Origin: Oceanicaulis sp. HTCC2633 | GTDB taxonomy: Bacteria; Pseudomonadota; Alphaproteobacteria; Caulobacterales; Maricaulaceae | DNA: 64,000 bases | Reading direction: 5' to 3' | Assembly (NCBI RefSeq): GCF_000152745.1 | Contig: NZ_CH672428.1 | Location: forward strand, 2,695,425-2,759,424 | Shown: in pieces, positions 17,681 through 26,022 of the stretch | Position numbering within the stretch: position 1 is the first letter of the stretch | Layout of the letters: the number at the start of each line of letters is the position of its first letter | The notes under the pieces: generated by a model | Seen by the model: only the letters and a program-made list of their open reading frames with translations | Told to the model about the DNA's origin: nothing | Database searches by the model: none | Made by a program: the position numbers and the translations under genes

Positions 17681-17736
17681 GCGCTCGCGAGCGCAATCCG
17701 CCTGTCAGCCTGAAGGGGCGAGGCCGTCCGCAGTGT

Positions 17737-18963
17737 CTAGCGGTTGGGGATGAGCCCGCGCGTGATGATCGACGCGTAGGTCTTTATGGCCTGCTCGGGC
17801 GATTGGACTTCGGCCCAACGCCGCATCTCATAGGCCGTGTTCAGCGTCGCCATGATCATCTGCGCGGCGATCAGCGGATCGATCGCCTTGATCGAGGATT
17901 CAGTGATCCCGTCGATCAGGACGCCCGCATAGCGGCGCGCCATCCGGTTAGAGCGTTCAATGACGCCGGCGCGAACATCCGGGGGCAGGGCGTAAAGCGC
18001 CGTGGTCCGCAGGAGCGGGGAATCCCCGTAGAACTGCAGCGCCAGCAAGGATGCGACCGAGGCGCACAGCTTGCGGTGATGGTCGCCTTCAATGCGCTCG
18101 GCGGCCCTCTGGGCGAGCGAGACCCGGGCATAGCTCAGGTCAAAGCAGGCCAGGACCAAATCGTCCTTGCTCTGCAAATGGTGATAGAAGCTGCCCTTGG
18201 TGACGGACAGCTCGGCCGCGATGCGGTCCACGGACGCGCCGCGATAGCCCCAGTCATTGATGGTGATGGCGGCCGCCTTGAGAAAGGCGATATTCATGTC
18301 GCCCAGCCCCTTGACGGTTTCGGGCTCTTCAAGGGTCAGCAAGGCCGGATCCCAGTCCCGTCCCGCGCCGGAAACGCCATAGGCCAGTACTTCGCTGAAG
18401 CGATGGGCCACGCGTTCGAAATCGCCCAGCGAATAGCGTCGCAACCAGGCCTGGGCCCAGAACAGGTTCTCGAGCAAGACGTGGGTTTGCGCGGTCGCCA
18501 GATGCTTGCGTGACCCGTCCTCTTCCTCGAAAAACCGGCGCACGCGGCGGAACATGACGATGTACTGGTCGCTGAGGCGCGTGCGCAGCGGTTCGTTCAG
18601 GCTGCGAATGTGGGACAGGTTCGCGACCGGCGGCGCATCGCCCGAGCGGATCTGCGCAAACTGTTCCAGCGTCGCCCAGACCATGCGGTGCAGCTTGTCA
18701 AAGGGGGTTGGCTCAAGCTCGGCCTGATCGACGATGCGATTATAGCGCTCGATCGCCGCTTCCAGAATGGCTTCCGCCAGCAATTCCTTGCGCTTGAAGT
18801 AATAGGTGATGCTGGTCGTGTTCAGCTCGATGGCCTGGGCCACCTTGGTCAGGGTCATGCCTTTATAGCCGAGCTCGTTGATCAGCTCGGTCGCCGCAGC
18901 AATGATCTGGTCGCGCTTGCGGTCATAGCGACTCGCCGCGGCGGAAAGGCCTGTCTCGGTCAT
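17737..18963 (-). CDS. Tandem TetR-type regulator (two TetR units in one chain)
   Basis: A 408-residue protein made of two complete TetR-like halves. The first HTH is at about residues 15-60 (IIAAATELINELGYKGMTLTKVAQAIELNTTSITYYFKRKE, cut here only for recognition of its GYKGMTLTKVA core), followed by a ligand-domain-like helical half. The second HTH, at about 225-270, has GYRGASVDRIAAELSV and TKGSFYHHLQSKDDL, followed by a second helical half. Ordinary TetR proteins are about 200 residues. One chain could therefore bind a full operator as a monomer or two sites as a dimer. It is 55 nt downstream of the acyl-CoA ligase gene and likely co-transcribed. It is the best candidate regulator of the motif shared by the three lipid control regions. 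Confidence 0.9.
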   Translation of the reverse strand: MTETGLSAAASRYDRKRDQIIAAATELINELGYKGMTLTKVAQAIELNTTSITYYFKRKELLAEAILEAAIERYNRIVDQAELEPTPFDKLHRMVWATLEQFAQIRSGDAPPVANLSHIRSLNEPLRTRLSDQYIVMFRRVRRFFEEEDGSRKHLATAQTHVLLENLFWAQAWLRRYSLGDFERVAHRFSEVLAYGVSGAGRDWDPALLTLEEPETVKGLGDMNIAFLKAAAITINDWGYRGASVDRIAAELSVTKGSFYHHLQSKDDLVLACFDLSYARVSLAQRAAERIEGDHHRKLCASVASLLALQFYGDSPLLRTTALYALPPDVRAGVIERSNRMARRYAGVLIDGITESSIKAIDPLIAAQMIMATLNTAYEMRRWAEVQSPEQAIKTYASIITRGLIPNR

Positions 18964-19018
18964 GGCGTTAATCTAAAGCGCTTGCTGATAAACGCCACCG
19001 CTATAGCGCGTCTCGCCG

Positions 19019-20740
19019 TCATGCCGAGGCGCGCATGGCAGCGAGTTCCGCCAGAATGCGCCTGACTTCGGTTTTCAGGATCTTGCCGCTGGCGTTGCGC
19101 GGCAACGGCCCGTCATGAACGCGCACGAGGACGGGTGTCTTGAAGCTCGCCAGCGCCTCGCGCACGAACGCCTGAAGCTCCGCCTCGTCCGCCTGTGCGC
19201 CGGACGCCAGGGTGACAAGGGCGGCCGGCTCCTCTCCCAGGGTGCGATGGGGGATCGCGGCCACGGCGGCGTCCACAATGGCGGGATGCTCATACAGGCG
19301 GTTCTCGATCTCCACAGGGTAGATGTTCTCGCCGCCGCGAATGATCACATCCTTCGCGCGATCAACGATGTAGCAAAAACCCTCCTCATCGAGCCGGGCG
19401 ACGTCACCCGTGCGCACCCAGCCCTCCTTGAAGGTCTCTGCGGTTGCGTCGGGCCGGTTCCAGTATTCGCGAACCACCATCGGACCGCGCGCCCACAATT
19501 CGCCCGACTGGCCGGCAGGCAGTTCGGTTTCGCCGTCCAGGCTCATGATCTTGAGTTCCGCCACCGGCACGGGCGGGCCGCAACTGTCGGGCCGGTTCAG
19601 ATAATCCTCGCCGTCATGGCGGGTGACCGTGCCGCTGGTTTCGGTCATGCCCCAGCCCGTACCCGGCTCGCAGTTCAGATCCTCGGCGATCAGGCGCACC
19701 AGCTCGGGCGCAGCGGGCGCGCCGCCATAGGCGACCCCGGTCAGGGAGGAGAGGTCAAACTCCTTGCGGCGCGGATGCTCGATCAGGCTCCAGGCGATGG
19801 CGGGCACGCCGCCCGTATGGGTGATCTGCTCGCGTTCGATCAATTGGAGCGCTTCCAGCGGATCCCACTTGTCCATCAGCACGGTCTTGTGGCCCACATG
19901 CACGCTCGACAGCATGCGCGCATTGCAGGCGGTGACGTGAAACAGCGGAATGGGCAGAAGCGAGGCGCGCGGTTCCGGCTCGGGCACCGGCTCGCCGCGT
20001 CGCAGGGCGGCGAAGGCGCCGGCATAGGCGGTGGACAGCACATTGCTCATCGAGCTGCGATGGGTGCCGAGCGCGCCTTTCGGCTTGCCGGTTGTGCCGG
20101 AGGTGTAAAACAGGGTGGCCGGATCGTCCGGGGCGATATGGATTTCGGGCAGGGGGCGAGGGTCGAGCTTCGCCCAGTCCTTCGGCGCTCCGATCAGGTC
20201 TTCAAGGCGTTCGGGCGCTGCGCCCGGCGTTGCGCGACAGACCAGGGCGTCACATGCAATCGCCTGACCGGCCAGGACTTGCCAGCGCGCGGCGTCGCAG
20301 ATCAGGGTGCGCGCGCCGCTGTCCCTTATCGCATACTCGAGCTCGGGCCCGGTCCACCAGGCGTTCAGCGGCACGACGATGGCGCCGATGGCGGTAATGG
20401 CGAAATAGGCGATGGGAAATTCAGGCAGGTTGCGCATGGCGATCGCCACCCGGTCGCCCGGCTCGACGCCGCGCGCGAGCAAGGCGTCGGCCAGATGGGC
20501 GGTGGCGCGCCGGAAGGCGTCAAAGCTGACCCGCTCATCATTGAGCACCATGAAGTCCCGGTCGCCGTGCGCCTTTGCGGCTTCGACCAGATCGGGCAGG
20601 ACTTGCGGTCCGTTCTTCCACACCCGAACGGGCGCGCCATTGATCTGTTGTACCGTAAATTCGAAAAGCGCCCCCGGCGCGCACAGCTGCTCCTGAGCGG
20701 CTTGCGCCGTAAGCGCGGGCCATTCGCGCGCGCCCATCAT
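19019..20740 (-). CDS. Acyl-CoA synthetase (AMP-forming)
   Basis: A 573-residue ANL-family ligase that activates a carboxylic acid with ATP and CoA. The start is the first of two adjacent ATG codons, 5 nt after GGAGG. The core motifs are all present: TLFYTSGTTGKPKG (phosphate loop), GWGMTETSG, VRTGDVARLDEEGFCYIVDR (hinge Asp) and the catalytic Lys in PRNASGKILKTEVRR. The protein is cytosolic or peripheral, with no signal peptide. It is divergent from the FadB-like gene across a short control region with lipid-motif copy 3, and it precedes tetR. It presumably commits the imported acid to the beta-oxidation enzymes encoded around it; the chain type cannot be read from sequence. Confidence 0.94.
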   Translation of the reverse strand: MMGAREWPALTAQAAQEQLCAPGALFEFTVQQINGAPVRVWKNGPQVLPDLVEAAKAHGDRDFMVLNDERVSFDAFRRATAHLADALLARGVEPGDRVAIAMRNLPEFPIAYFAITAIGAIVVPLNAWWTGPELEYAIRDSGARTLICDAARWQVLAGQAIACDALVCRATPGAAPERLEDLIGAPKDWAKLDPRPLPEIHIAPDDPATLFYTSGTTGKPKGALGTHRSSMSNVLSTAYAGAFAALRRGEPVPEPEPRASLLPIPLFHVTACNARMLSSVHVGHKTVLMDKWDPLEALQLIEREQITHTGGVPAIAWSLIEHPRRKEFDLSSLTGVAYGGAPAAPELVRLIAEDLNCEPGTGWGMTETSGTVTRHDGEDYLNRPDSCGPPVPVAELKIMSLDGETELPAGQSGELWARGPMVVREYWNRPDATAETFKEGWVRTGDVARLDEEGFCYIVDRAKDVIIRGGENIYPVEIENRLYEHPAIVDAAVAAIPHRTLGEEPAALVTLASGAQADEAELQAFVREALASFKTPVLVRVHDGPLPRNASGKILKTEVRRILAELAAMRASA

Positions 20741-20851
20741 GTTTCCTCCAAGGCTTATATATATTGTATTTTCAAACGCTAGATCATGCTTGCGCGAACC
20801 GCAAATGATCAAATCTCATCGCACGATCCTTGACCGCCGTGATCAGGCGAT

Positions 20852-20866
20852 AGAAAAATCGGTATG
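20852..20866 (+). promoter_or_regulatory. Lipid-cluster motif AGAAARAKCGGTAYG, copy 3
   Basis: AGAAAAATCGGTATG lies 29 nt before the ATG of the FadB-like gene, nearly the same spacing as copy 1 before the thiolase. TTGACC at 20830-20835 could be a -35 box. The site also sits in the divergent region of the acyl-CoA ligase-tetR pair. Confidence 0.5.
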
Positions 20867-20895
20867 CTGAAGCAAGACGCAAAGAGGCAAACGCA

Positions 20896-22938
20896 ATGAC
20901 AGTGAAGACTCAGGTGACGGACGGCGTGCTGGTGATCGTCTCGGACAATCCGCCGGTGAACGCGCTTTCCCATGCGGTGCGGTCCGGCCTCATGGACGCT
21001 GTCACAGCCGCCGGGTCCGATGCCGCAGTGAAGGCCGTGGTGATCGCCGCTGACGGACGGACCTTCCATGCGGGCGCCGACATCACCGAGTTCGGAAAGC
21101 CGCCCCAATCCCCCTCGCTGCCCGAAGTGATCGAAGCGATCGAAGCGCTGGACAAGCCCGTTGTCGCGGCTCTGCACGGCACGACGCTGGGCGGCGGGCT
21201 GGAAGTGGCCTTGGGCGCGCATTATCGGGTGGCCGCACGCGGCTCCAAGCTGGGCCTTCCGGAGGTGAAACTCGGCCTGTTGCCGGGCGCAGGCGGCACC
21301 CAGCGATTGCCGCGGGTGGTCGGTGTGGAAGCTGCGCTCGAGATGATCGCGAAAGGTGACCCGATCTCGGCGGAAAAGGCGCAAAGCCTTGGTCTGGTGG
21401 ATGAGCTGGTGGAGGCGGATAAGCTGCGCGACGCAGCCATCGCATTCGCCAGAGCCAGGATTGCCGACGGTCCGCGCCGCACCGGCGCGCGAACGGACAA
21501 GCTCTCTGCGGATGCGGAGGTCTTTCATGCCTTCGCCCAGAAAAACGCCCGCCGCTTCCGCGGCATGGACGCGCCGCAGGCCTGTATCGAGGCGGTGAAG
21601 GCGGCGACCGAGAAGCCCTTGTCCGAAGGGCTGAAACTGGAACGCGAACTGTTCACCAAGCTGATGACGGGCGACCAGTCCGCCGCGCTGCGGCACCTGT
21701 TCTTCGCCGAACGCGCCGCCGCCAAGATTGATGACATCGCCAAGGACACGCCGCGCAAGACTGTGTCCAGTGTCGGCGTGATCGGCGCGGGCACCATGGG
21801 CGGCGGGATCACCATGAATTTTCTGTCCGCCGGGATCCCTGTGACCCTTGTGGAGCGCGAACAGGCTGCGCTTGATCGCGGCGTGGCGACCATTCGCAAG
21901 AATTACGAGGCCAGCGCCGCCAAGGGACGGTTGAGCCAGGACCAGGTTGAAAAGGCCATGGCGCTTCTCACGCCGACACTGGAGATGGACGCCCTGTCGG
22001 ACTGTGACCTGATCATCGAGGCGGTCTTCGAGCTGATGCGGATCAAGAAGGAGATCTTCACGGCTCTGGATTCGATCGCCAAGAAGGACGCCATCCTCGC
22101 CACCAACACCAGCTATCTGGATGTGAATGAGATTGCGGCGGTGACCCAGCGGCCTGAATCGGTGCTTGGCCTGCACTTCTTCTCGCCGGCCAATATCATG
22201 AAATTGCTGGAAATTGTTCGCGGCGCGAAGACTGCCGACACGGTTCTGGCGACCGCCATGGATCTGTCGCGCAGGATCGGCAAGGTGGCTGTGGTCGCCG
22301 GGGTCTGCCATGGCTTCATCGGCAATCGCATGCTGGCCCAGCGCCAGGCGGAAGCGAACAGCCTGATCCTTGAGGGCGCCAAGCCCTGGGATGTGGACCG
22401 GGTGCTGGTGGAGTTCGGCCTGCCCATGGGGCCGTTCCAGATGGCGGATCTGGCCGGTCTGGACATTGGCTGGGATCCGGACGCCACCTCGTCTTCCACG
22501 GTGCGCGAAATCCTGTGCGAACAGGATCGCCGGGGCCAGAAGACCGGCGCAGGCTTTTACGATTACGACCAGAACCGCCGCGGCGCGCCGTCCGAGCACG
22601 TCGAGCGCCTGATCGCCGAGTTCGCCGAAAAGGCCGGCTATGAGCAACGCGCGATTGACGATCAGGAGATTCGCGAACGCCTGCTCTATCCCATGGTCAA
22701 TGAAGGGGCCAAGATCCTCGATGAAGGCATCGCCCAGCGCGCCTCAGACATCGATGTGGTCTGGGTGTATGGCTATGGCTGGCCGACCTATCGCGGCGGG
22801 CCGATGTTTTGGGCGGACCAGATCGGCGCGAAAACCGTGCTCGAGGGTCTGGAAAAGCATGCCGACCGCCTCGCGGACAGCTTCGAGATCAGCCCGTTCC
22901 TGCGGCGCAAGGCGGAAGAGAACGGGCGGTTCAACTAG
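20896..22938 (+). CDS. Bifunctional enoyl-CoA hydratase/3-hydroxyacyl-CoA dehydrogenase
   Basis: A 680-residue FadB/FadJ-type protein. The N-terminal hydratase domain (about 1-190) has the oxyanion/Glu elements [14 protein letters not shown] and [14 protein letters not shown], so both hydratase Glu residues are kept. A linker leads to the NAD-binding domain (about 290-480; [35 protein letters not shown] with the His-Glu pair) and two C-terminal dehydrogenase domains (RILAQRQ-like region, [17 protein letters not shown]). It carries out the second and third steps of beta-oxidation. At about 680 residues it is close to peroxisomal-type and FadJ-like proteins. It is followed after 79 nt by the MFS gene. 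No thiolase partner is adjacent on this strand; thiolases lie at 10004 and 32675. Confidence 0.95.
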   Translation: MTVKTQVTDGVLVIVSDNPPVNALSHAVRSGLMDAVTAAGSDAAVKAVVIAADGRTFHAGADITEFGKPPQSPSLPEVIEAIEALDKPVVAALHGTTLGGGLEVALGAHYRVAARGSKLGLPEVKLGLLPGAGGTQRLPRVVGVEAALEMIAKGDPISAEKAQSLGLVDELVEADKLRDAAIAFARARIADGPRRTGARTDKLSADAEVFHAFAQKNARRFRGMDAPQACIEAVKAATEKPLSEGLKLERELFTKLMTGDQSAALRHLFFAERAAAKIDDIAKDTPRKTVSSVGVIGAGTMGGGITMNFLSAGIPVTLVEREQAALDRGVATIRKNYEASAAKGRLSQDQVEKAMALLTPTLEMDALSDCDLIIEAVFELMRIKKEIFTALDSIAKKDAILATNTSYLDVNEIAAVTQRPESVLGLHFFSPANIMKLLEIVRGAKTADTVLATAMDLSRRIGKVAVVAGVCHGFIGNRMLAQRQAEANSLILEGAKPWDVDRVLVEFGLPMGPFQMADLAGLDIGWDPDATSSSTVREILCEQDRRGQKTGAGFYDYDQNRRGAPSEHVERLIAEFAEKAGYEQRAIDDQEIRERLLYPMVNEGAKILDEGIAQRASDIDVVWVYGYGWPTYRGGPMFWADQIGAKTVLEGLEKHADRLADSFEISPFLRRKAEENGRFN

Positions 22939-23017
22939 GGCCTGCAATCCGGCTCTGGCGCGCAGCCGTTAAACGCGCGCCAACAAAAAACAAAACAAGA
23001 TTTCCGGGGAGTCCATC

Positions 23018-24358
23018 ATGGCCGAGGCCGCATCCGAACATCCAACCGTTCCGCCCCTGGCGGCGCCCAAGCGGCGTTATGCGCTGACGGTGCTGTTAGT
23101 GATCTACATCCTGAACTTTCTTGACCGTCAGGTGGTCAACATCCTGGCCGAGCCGATCAAGCTCGAGCTGGGCCTGGCGGACTGGCAGGTCGGCGTGCTG
23201 ACCGGCCTGGCCTTCGCCCTGTTCTACACCTTTCTCGGCCTGCCCATCGCGCGGCTCGCAGAACGCGGCAATCGGGTGAAGATCATTTCCGTCGCCGTGG
23301 CGATCTGGAGTCTGTTCACCATGGCGTGCGGTCTGGCGACCAATTTCGTCCAACTGCTTCTGGCGCGGATCGGCGTCGGGGTGGGCGAGGCGGGGTGCAC
23401 GCCGCCCGCGCACTCGCTGATCTCCGATTACGCCCCCAAAGAGAAACGCGCCTCGGCGCTGGCCTTCTATTCGCTCGGCATTCCGCTGGGCTCTCTGGCG
23501 GGCATGGCGCTGGGCGGTCTTATCGCGGACGCGTATGGCTGGCGGGCCGCCTTCCTGGTGGCGGGCGCGCCGGGCGTGCTGATGGCGCTGCTTGCCTGGT
23601 TCACCCTGCCCGAGCCGCGTGCGGACCGGCCCAAGGAGCCGACCGATACCGGCCCGACCCTTGGCGACGCCGCCCGCGAATTGCGCGGAAAATCCGCCTT
23701 CTGGTGGATTGCGTTCGGCGCAGCGATCAATGCCATGGTTTCCTACGGCCATATCGCCTTTTACGGCTCGTTCTACATGCGCAACCACACTGACGGTCTG
23801 GCGGCGATTTCCCAGAATCTGGAAAATCTCACCGGTGTGGCGCTGGGCCCGATCGGCTTCATCGGTCTGGTGCTCGGGATCCTGATCGGGATTTTCGGCG
23901 CGATCGGCACCTATCTGGGCGGGTTCATTTCCGATCATGTGGGCCGCAAGGATGCACGCGCCTACACCTTGGTGCCCGCCATTGCCTCGGTGTTGTCCGT
24001 GCCGCCCTTCCTGTGGGCCATGCTGACCCCTTCGGTGTCGCTGTCTCTGATCCTTCTGACCATTCCGGTGCTGCTGAACGCGGTCTGGTACGGGCCGATC
24101 TTCGCAACGGCCCAGGGGCTGGTGCGTCCGCAGACCCGCGCGACCGCTTCGGCGCTTCTGCTGTTCGTGATCAATCTGATCGGTCTGGGGCTTGGGCCGC
24201 TGAGTGTCGGCCTGCTCTCTGACAGCTTCTCGGCCAGCGGCATGGATGTGGCTGAAGGCCTGCGCTGGGCCATCATCGTGGTGGCCGTGTTCGGCGCGAC
24301 CAGCCTGATCGGCTTTGTCATGGCGTCGCGCAAACTGCGTGAGCAGCTGGTCAGCTAG
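23018..24358 (+). CDS. MFS transporter, spinster-like
   Basis: A 446-residue major-facilitator protein with 12 predicted membrane helices. The first reads LTVLLVIYILNFLDRQVVNILA, with the FLDRQ signature of spinster-type and related carboxylate carriers. The loop after helix 2 has GLPIARLAERGNRVKI and the region around helix 5 has GGLIADAYGWRAAFLVAGAPG. A central cytoplasmic segment (about 205-225) follows. The start ATG is preceded by GGGGAG. Its place after the FadB-like gene suggests movement of a lipid-derived acid or of a product of its breakdown; direction and substrate are not determinable here. Confidence 0.92.
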   Translation: MAEAASEHPTVPPLAAPKRRYALTVLLVIYILNFLDRQVVNILAEPIKLELGLADWQVGVLTGLAFALFYTFLGLPIARLAERGNRVKIISVAVAIWSLFTMACGLATNFVQLLLARIGVGVGEAGCTPPAHSLISDYAPKEKRASALAFYSLGIPLGSLAGMALGGLIADAYGWRAAFLVAGAPGVLMALLAWFTLPEPRADRPKEPTDTGPTLGDAARELRGKSAFWWIAFGAAINAMVSYGHIAFYGSFYMRNHTDGLAAISQNLENLTGVALGPIGFIGLVLGILIGIFGAIGTYLGGFISDHVGRKDARAYTLVPAIASVLSVPPFLWAMLTPSVSLSLILLTIPVLLNAVWYGPIFATAQGLVRPQTRATASALLLFVINLIGLGLGPLSVGLLSDSFSASGMDVAEGLRWAIIVVAVFGATSLIGFVMASRKLREQLVS

Positions 24359-24418
24359 ACGTCTTGCGCGCACCAGGCGTGCTTGTCCGGACGGGCGGTG
24401 TTGGCTATCGTTGCGACG

Positions 24419-24742
24419 ATGCTGCACCGCCCGTTTCATATGCTGCTGCTGGCGCTGACCGTCCTGATGGTCAGTGCGCAGATGGCGTGTGCGGCGGACG
24501 ATCTGACAGTCGGCGCAGGCCAGGGGCATTCGGTTCATCATGCCGAGGCTGATCATGACCACCATGAGGTCGACGCGCCGTGCCAGGACGCCTGTGTGAC
24601 CCACCATCTTGACCTACTGCCCGGACTGGTCGAACCGGCCATGGTGTCTGAAAGCGCCATGAAGCGGGTCCTGCGTCCCCAGTCCTTCAGCACGCGGATC
24701 ACCGCGCCGCCCTATTCCCCGCCCCGGAGCGTCATCGTCTGA
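24419..24742 (+). CDS. His-rich exported small protein of the metal-efflux locus
   Basis: A 107-residue protein with a signal peptide (FHMLLLALTVLMVSAQMACA) followed by a His/Asp-rich stretch (GHSVHHAEADHDHHEVDAPC), two Cys (PCQDAC) and a tail with no known domain. No good ribosome-binding site marks the start; an ATG seven codons later is possible. It precedes a metal-RND adaptor with a similar His/Asp run, so it probably binds metal in the periplasm, like small accessory proteins of czc/cus loci. I do not recognise a named family. Confidence 0.6.
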   Translation: MLHRPFHMLLLALTVLMVSAQMACAADDLTVGAGQGHSVHHAEADHDHHEVDAPCQDACVTHHLDLLPGLVEPAMVSESAMKRVLRPQSFSTRITAPPYSPPRSVIV

Positions 24743-24777
24743 ACCTGTTTCCGACGCACTGACCTTCAGGGATACCC

Positions 24778-26022
24778 ATGATTTTCCAGATTGATGGAGG
24801 GCGTTTCGCCTTCCCCCTCGCTGCATGTATGGCAGCGATTTCGCTCGCGCTTGCCGGGTGTGACGATGCGCCTTCCAGGCCAGACTCGCACGACCATGAT
24901 GAAACCGACGCCGATCACGGGAGTGAAAGCGCCCATGATCATGACGACGGTGAAGCGCACGACCTGATCAGCCTTTCGCCCGAGGACCGCCAGGCCCTGG
25001 GCATCGCCCTCGGCGCAGTGAGCACCGGCCCGGTTGGCGGCTGGATCGAGCTGCCCGGCGAAGTCCGATTTGACGAGAACCGCATTGCGCTTGTCTCCGC
25101 ACCGGTGGAAGGCGTGATCCGGGAGGTCCATGCCAGCATGGGCGACAGCGTCGAGGCCGGAGATCTGCTGGCCATTGTTGACAGCCGCGAGCTCGCGGAA
25201 GCCAAGGCGGCCTATCTTTCCGCGCTGGCCGCGCTGGAGCTGGTGCGGCCCGAATTCGAGCGTGAACGCGAGCTGTTTGACCGCGGCGTCTCCACCGAGA
25301 GCCGGTTCCAGACCGCGCGTCGGGAGCTTGAGGAAGCGCGGATCGCGGTGCGCAGCGCCGAGTTCCAGCTGGATGCGCTGGGTATTGATGAAGCGGCGCG
25401 TGACACTCTGGCCGATCCCGAGACCGGCGCGCTGAGCCGATATGCCCTGAGGGCGCCTATGAGCGGGGTGATCACCCAACGCCATGCGGTGCGCGGCGAG
25501 TTCGCCGAAGCCGGCGACGTCATGCCGACCTTCACCATCGCCGACGCCTCCCGGGTGTGGGTAGATGCGGCCATCTACGGCCCGGATCTGATGCGGGTCC
25601 GCCCCGGCGCCCGCGCGCGCATTCGTCTGAGCGAGAGCGAGATCATCGAGACCGAGGTGAGTTTCGTCGCGCCCCAGATCGGCGCGGAGACGCGTACCGG
25701 CCTCGCCCGGCTGATCGTGGACAATGAGACATCCCGGCTGATGCCCGGCGCCTTCGTCACTGTTGAACTGGAGGACGGTCAGGCGGGGCGGCTGCTGCGC
25801 GCGCCGGCAAGCGCGGTTCAGACCCTCAATGGAGAGAGCGTGATCTTCGTGCCCGAGGATGACGGCTTCGAGCCCCGACCGGTGCGGCTTGGACGCCGCG
25901 GCGCGGATTTTGTCGAGATTGTCTCCGGCCTTCAGGAGGGTGATCCGATTGTCGTGACCGGCGCCTTCGCCCTGAAATCAGAACTTCAGAAGGGGGCGTT
26001 CGGCGATGGCCATAACCACTAG
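24778..26022 (+). CDS. Metal-efflux RND periplasmic adaptor (CzcB/CusB-like), lipoprotein
   Basis: A 414-residue membrane-fusion protein. The lipobox LALAGC places it on the inner membrane as a lipoprotein. Next comes a His/Asp-rich linker (residues about 38-62) of the kind that binds metal in this group. The adaptor core follows: barrel-sandwich half (VSAPVEGVIREVHASMGDSVEAGD), coiled-coil hairpin (about 140-200), second half (LRAPMSGVITQRHAVRGEFAEAGD) and beta-barrel. The last residues are GDGHNH. It overlaps the pump gene by 17 nt, so translation is coupled. It links the inner-membrane pump to an outer-membrane channel, which is not encoded here. Confidence 0.93.
   Translation: MIFQIDGGRFAFPLAACMAAISLALAGCDDAPSRPDSHDHDETDADHGSESAHDHDDGEAHDLISLSPEDRQALGIALGAVSTGPVGGWIELPGEVRFDENRIALVSAPVEGVIREVHASMGDSVEAGDLLAIVDSRELAEAKAAYLSALAALELVRPEFERERELFDRGVSTESRFQTARRELEEARIAVRSAEFQLDALGIDEAARDTLADPETGALSRYALRAPMSGVITQRHAVRGEFAEAGDVMPTFTIADASRVWVDAAIYGPDLMRVRPGARARIRLSESEIIETEVSFVAPQIGAETRTGLARLIVDNETSRLMPGAFVTVELEDGQAGRLLRAPASAVQTLNGESVIFVPEDDGFEPRPVRLGRRGADFVEIVSGLQEGDPIVVTGAFALKSELQKGAFGDGHNH

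Larger units (their letters stand above)
17368..17736. promoter_or_regulatory. Control region between tetR and the TonB receptor
   Basis: This long gap holds no convincing gene. Its centre (about 17560-17680) is AT-rich compared with its flanks and carries a copy of the lipid-cluster motif, a copy of the 20-bp element and, at 17681-17694, a perfect 14-bp palindrome GCGCTCGCGAGCGC. It very probably contains the promoter of the minus-strand receptor; exact -35/-10 boxes could not be fixed. Confidence 0.6.

Noticed and set aside
17445-17753. Plus-strand frames between the TonB receptor and tetR as a small gene
   Set aside because: No SD, no recognisable protein, and the region carries repeated regulatory motifs instead.
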